In this document: positions 5,449 to 5,521 of the stretch, in pieces | Numbering within the stretch: the first letter of the stretch is position 1 | How the letters are laid out: every line of letters starts with the position of its first letter | Assembly (NCBI GenBank): GCA_947575935.1 | Contig: CANPPM010000199.1 | Span: forward strand, 1 to 5,521 | Length of the DNA: 5,521 bases | Source of the DNA: an uncultured Butyricicoccus sp. | Lineage (GTDB): Bacteria > Bacillota > Clostridia > Oscillospirales > Butyricicoccaceae | Direction: 5' to 3' | Notes under the pieces: generated by a model | Database searches by the model: none | Told to the model about the DNA's origin: nothing | The model's input: only the letters and a program-made list of their open reading frames with translations | Made by a program: the position numbers and the translations under genes

Positions 5449-5521
5449 GAAGACAGCGGCTTCCAACTGGTTAGCCCACGGCTCAATTGCATATTCGAAT
5501 GCATCTAGACTGTCAATATCG
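5440..5521 (-). CDS. Terminase large subunit (TerL), C-terminal 26 residues only
   Basis: This is the 3' end of a gene that enters from beyond the right edge; 26 codons and a TGA stop are visible. The segment reads DIDSLDAFEYAIEPW followed by a short polar tail. A D-x-x-D-A-hydrophobic-x-Y-A pattern close to the C-terminus is typical of the nuclease domain of large terminase subunits, where the second Asp is a metal-binding catalytic residue. The TerL motor/nuclease pumps DNA into the procapsid through the portal and cuts the concatemer. The gene directly precedes the portal, the standard order in Firmicutes phages, and its last codons contain the portal ribosome binding site (AGGAAGTGAG). 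The assignment rests on one motif plus position, because the ATPase domain is outside the window. Confidence 0.8.
   Translation of the reverse strand, partial: DIDSLDAFEYAIEPWANQLEAAVFRK

Noticed and set aside
5430..5504. Upstream 25-codon extension of the portal frame to an ATG at 5504
   Set aside because: It overlaps the terminase C-terminus in another frame and has no ribosome binding site; the ATG at 5429 has one and gives the usual family N-terminus.

Overview
The window is part of the packaging and head-assembly module of a tailed double-stranded DNA phage or prophage. Every supported gene lies on the minus strand, so the module reads from the right edge to the left. The order is: C-terminus of the large terminase subunit, portal, MuF-like minor capsid protein, a small cysteine-rich protein, scaffold, major capsid protein, head-tail connector, a broken small gene, and the start of a further head/tail-completion gene cut by the left edge. 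The order and protein types are those of siphovirus-like phages of Firmicutes (SPP1-like portal, a separate scaffold, and no prohead protease ahead of the capsid gene). The intermediate GC content, AGGAGG-type ribosome binding sites and a probable remnant of a small phage/ICE protein typical of Clostridia suggest a clostridial host. This is an inference; no host gene or attachment site is in view.

Right part (about 2490-5521): the terminase gene ends 10 bases before the portal start and carries the portal ribosome binding site in its last codons. Portal and minor capsid protein overlap by ATGA. After a 50-base gap with a strong ribosome binding site comes a 77-residue protein with five clustered cysteines.

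Middle (2306-2491): a 186-base spacer breaks the otherwise tight operon. It holds an 18-bp hairpin with a GAAA loop and a T-rich tract. This looks like an intrinsic terminator for minus-strand transcripts, because its four G-U pairs work only in that strand's RNA. A possible extended -10 promoter follows it, so scaffold, capsid and later genes may be transcribed as a separate, stronger unit.

Left part (1-2305): scaffold and HK97-fold capsid protein are followed by a 100-base stretch with no ATG/GTG/TTG-started gene that ends at the connector start. That stretch is open in the -1 frame from the capsid gene, begins at a G-GGG-GAA-TAA run followed by a stem-loop, and ends at a TGA overlapping the connector's GTG start. 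A frameshifted, C-terminally extended capsid protein is therefore possible but unproven. The connector gene then overlaps (ATGA) a small gene that is frameshifted and truncated, before the next gene begins at 120.

Together the genes build the procapsid (portal, scaffold, capsid, minor protein), fill it with DNA (terminase and portal) and prepare it for tail joining (connector and following gene). No RNA genes, CRISPR arrays, insertion sequences or integration functions were seen.
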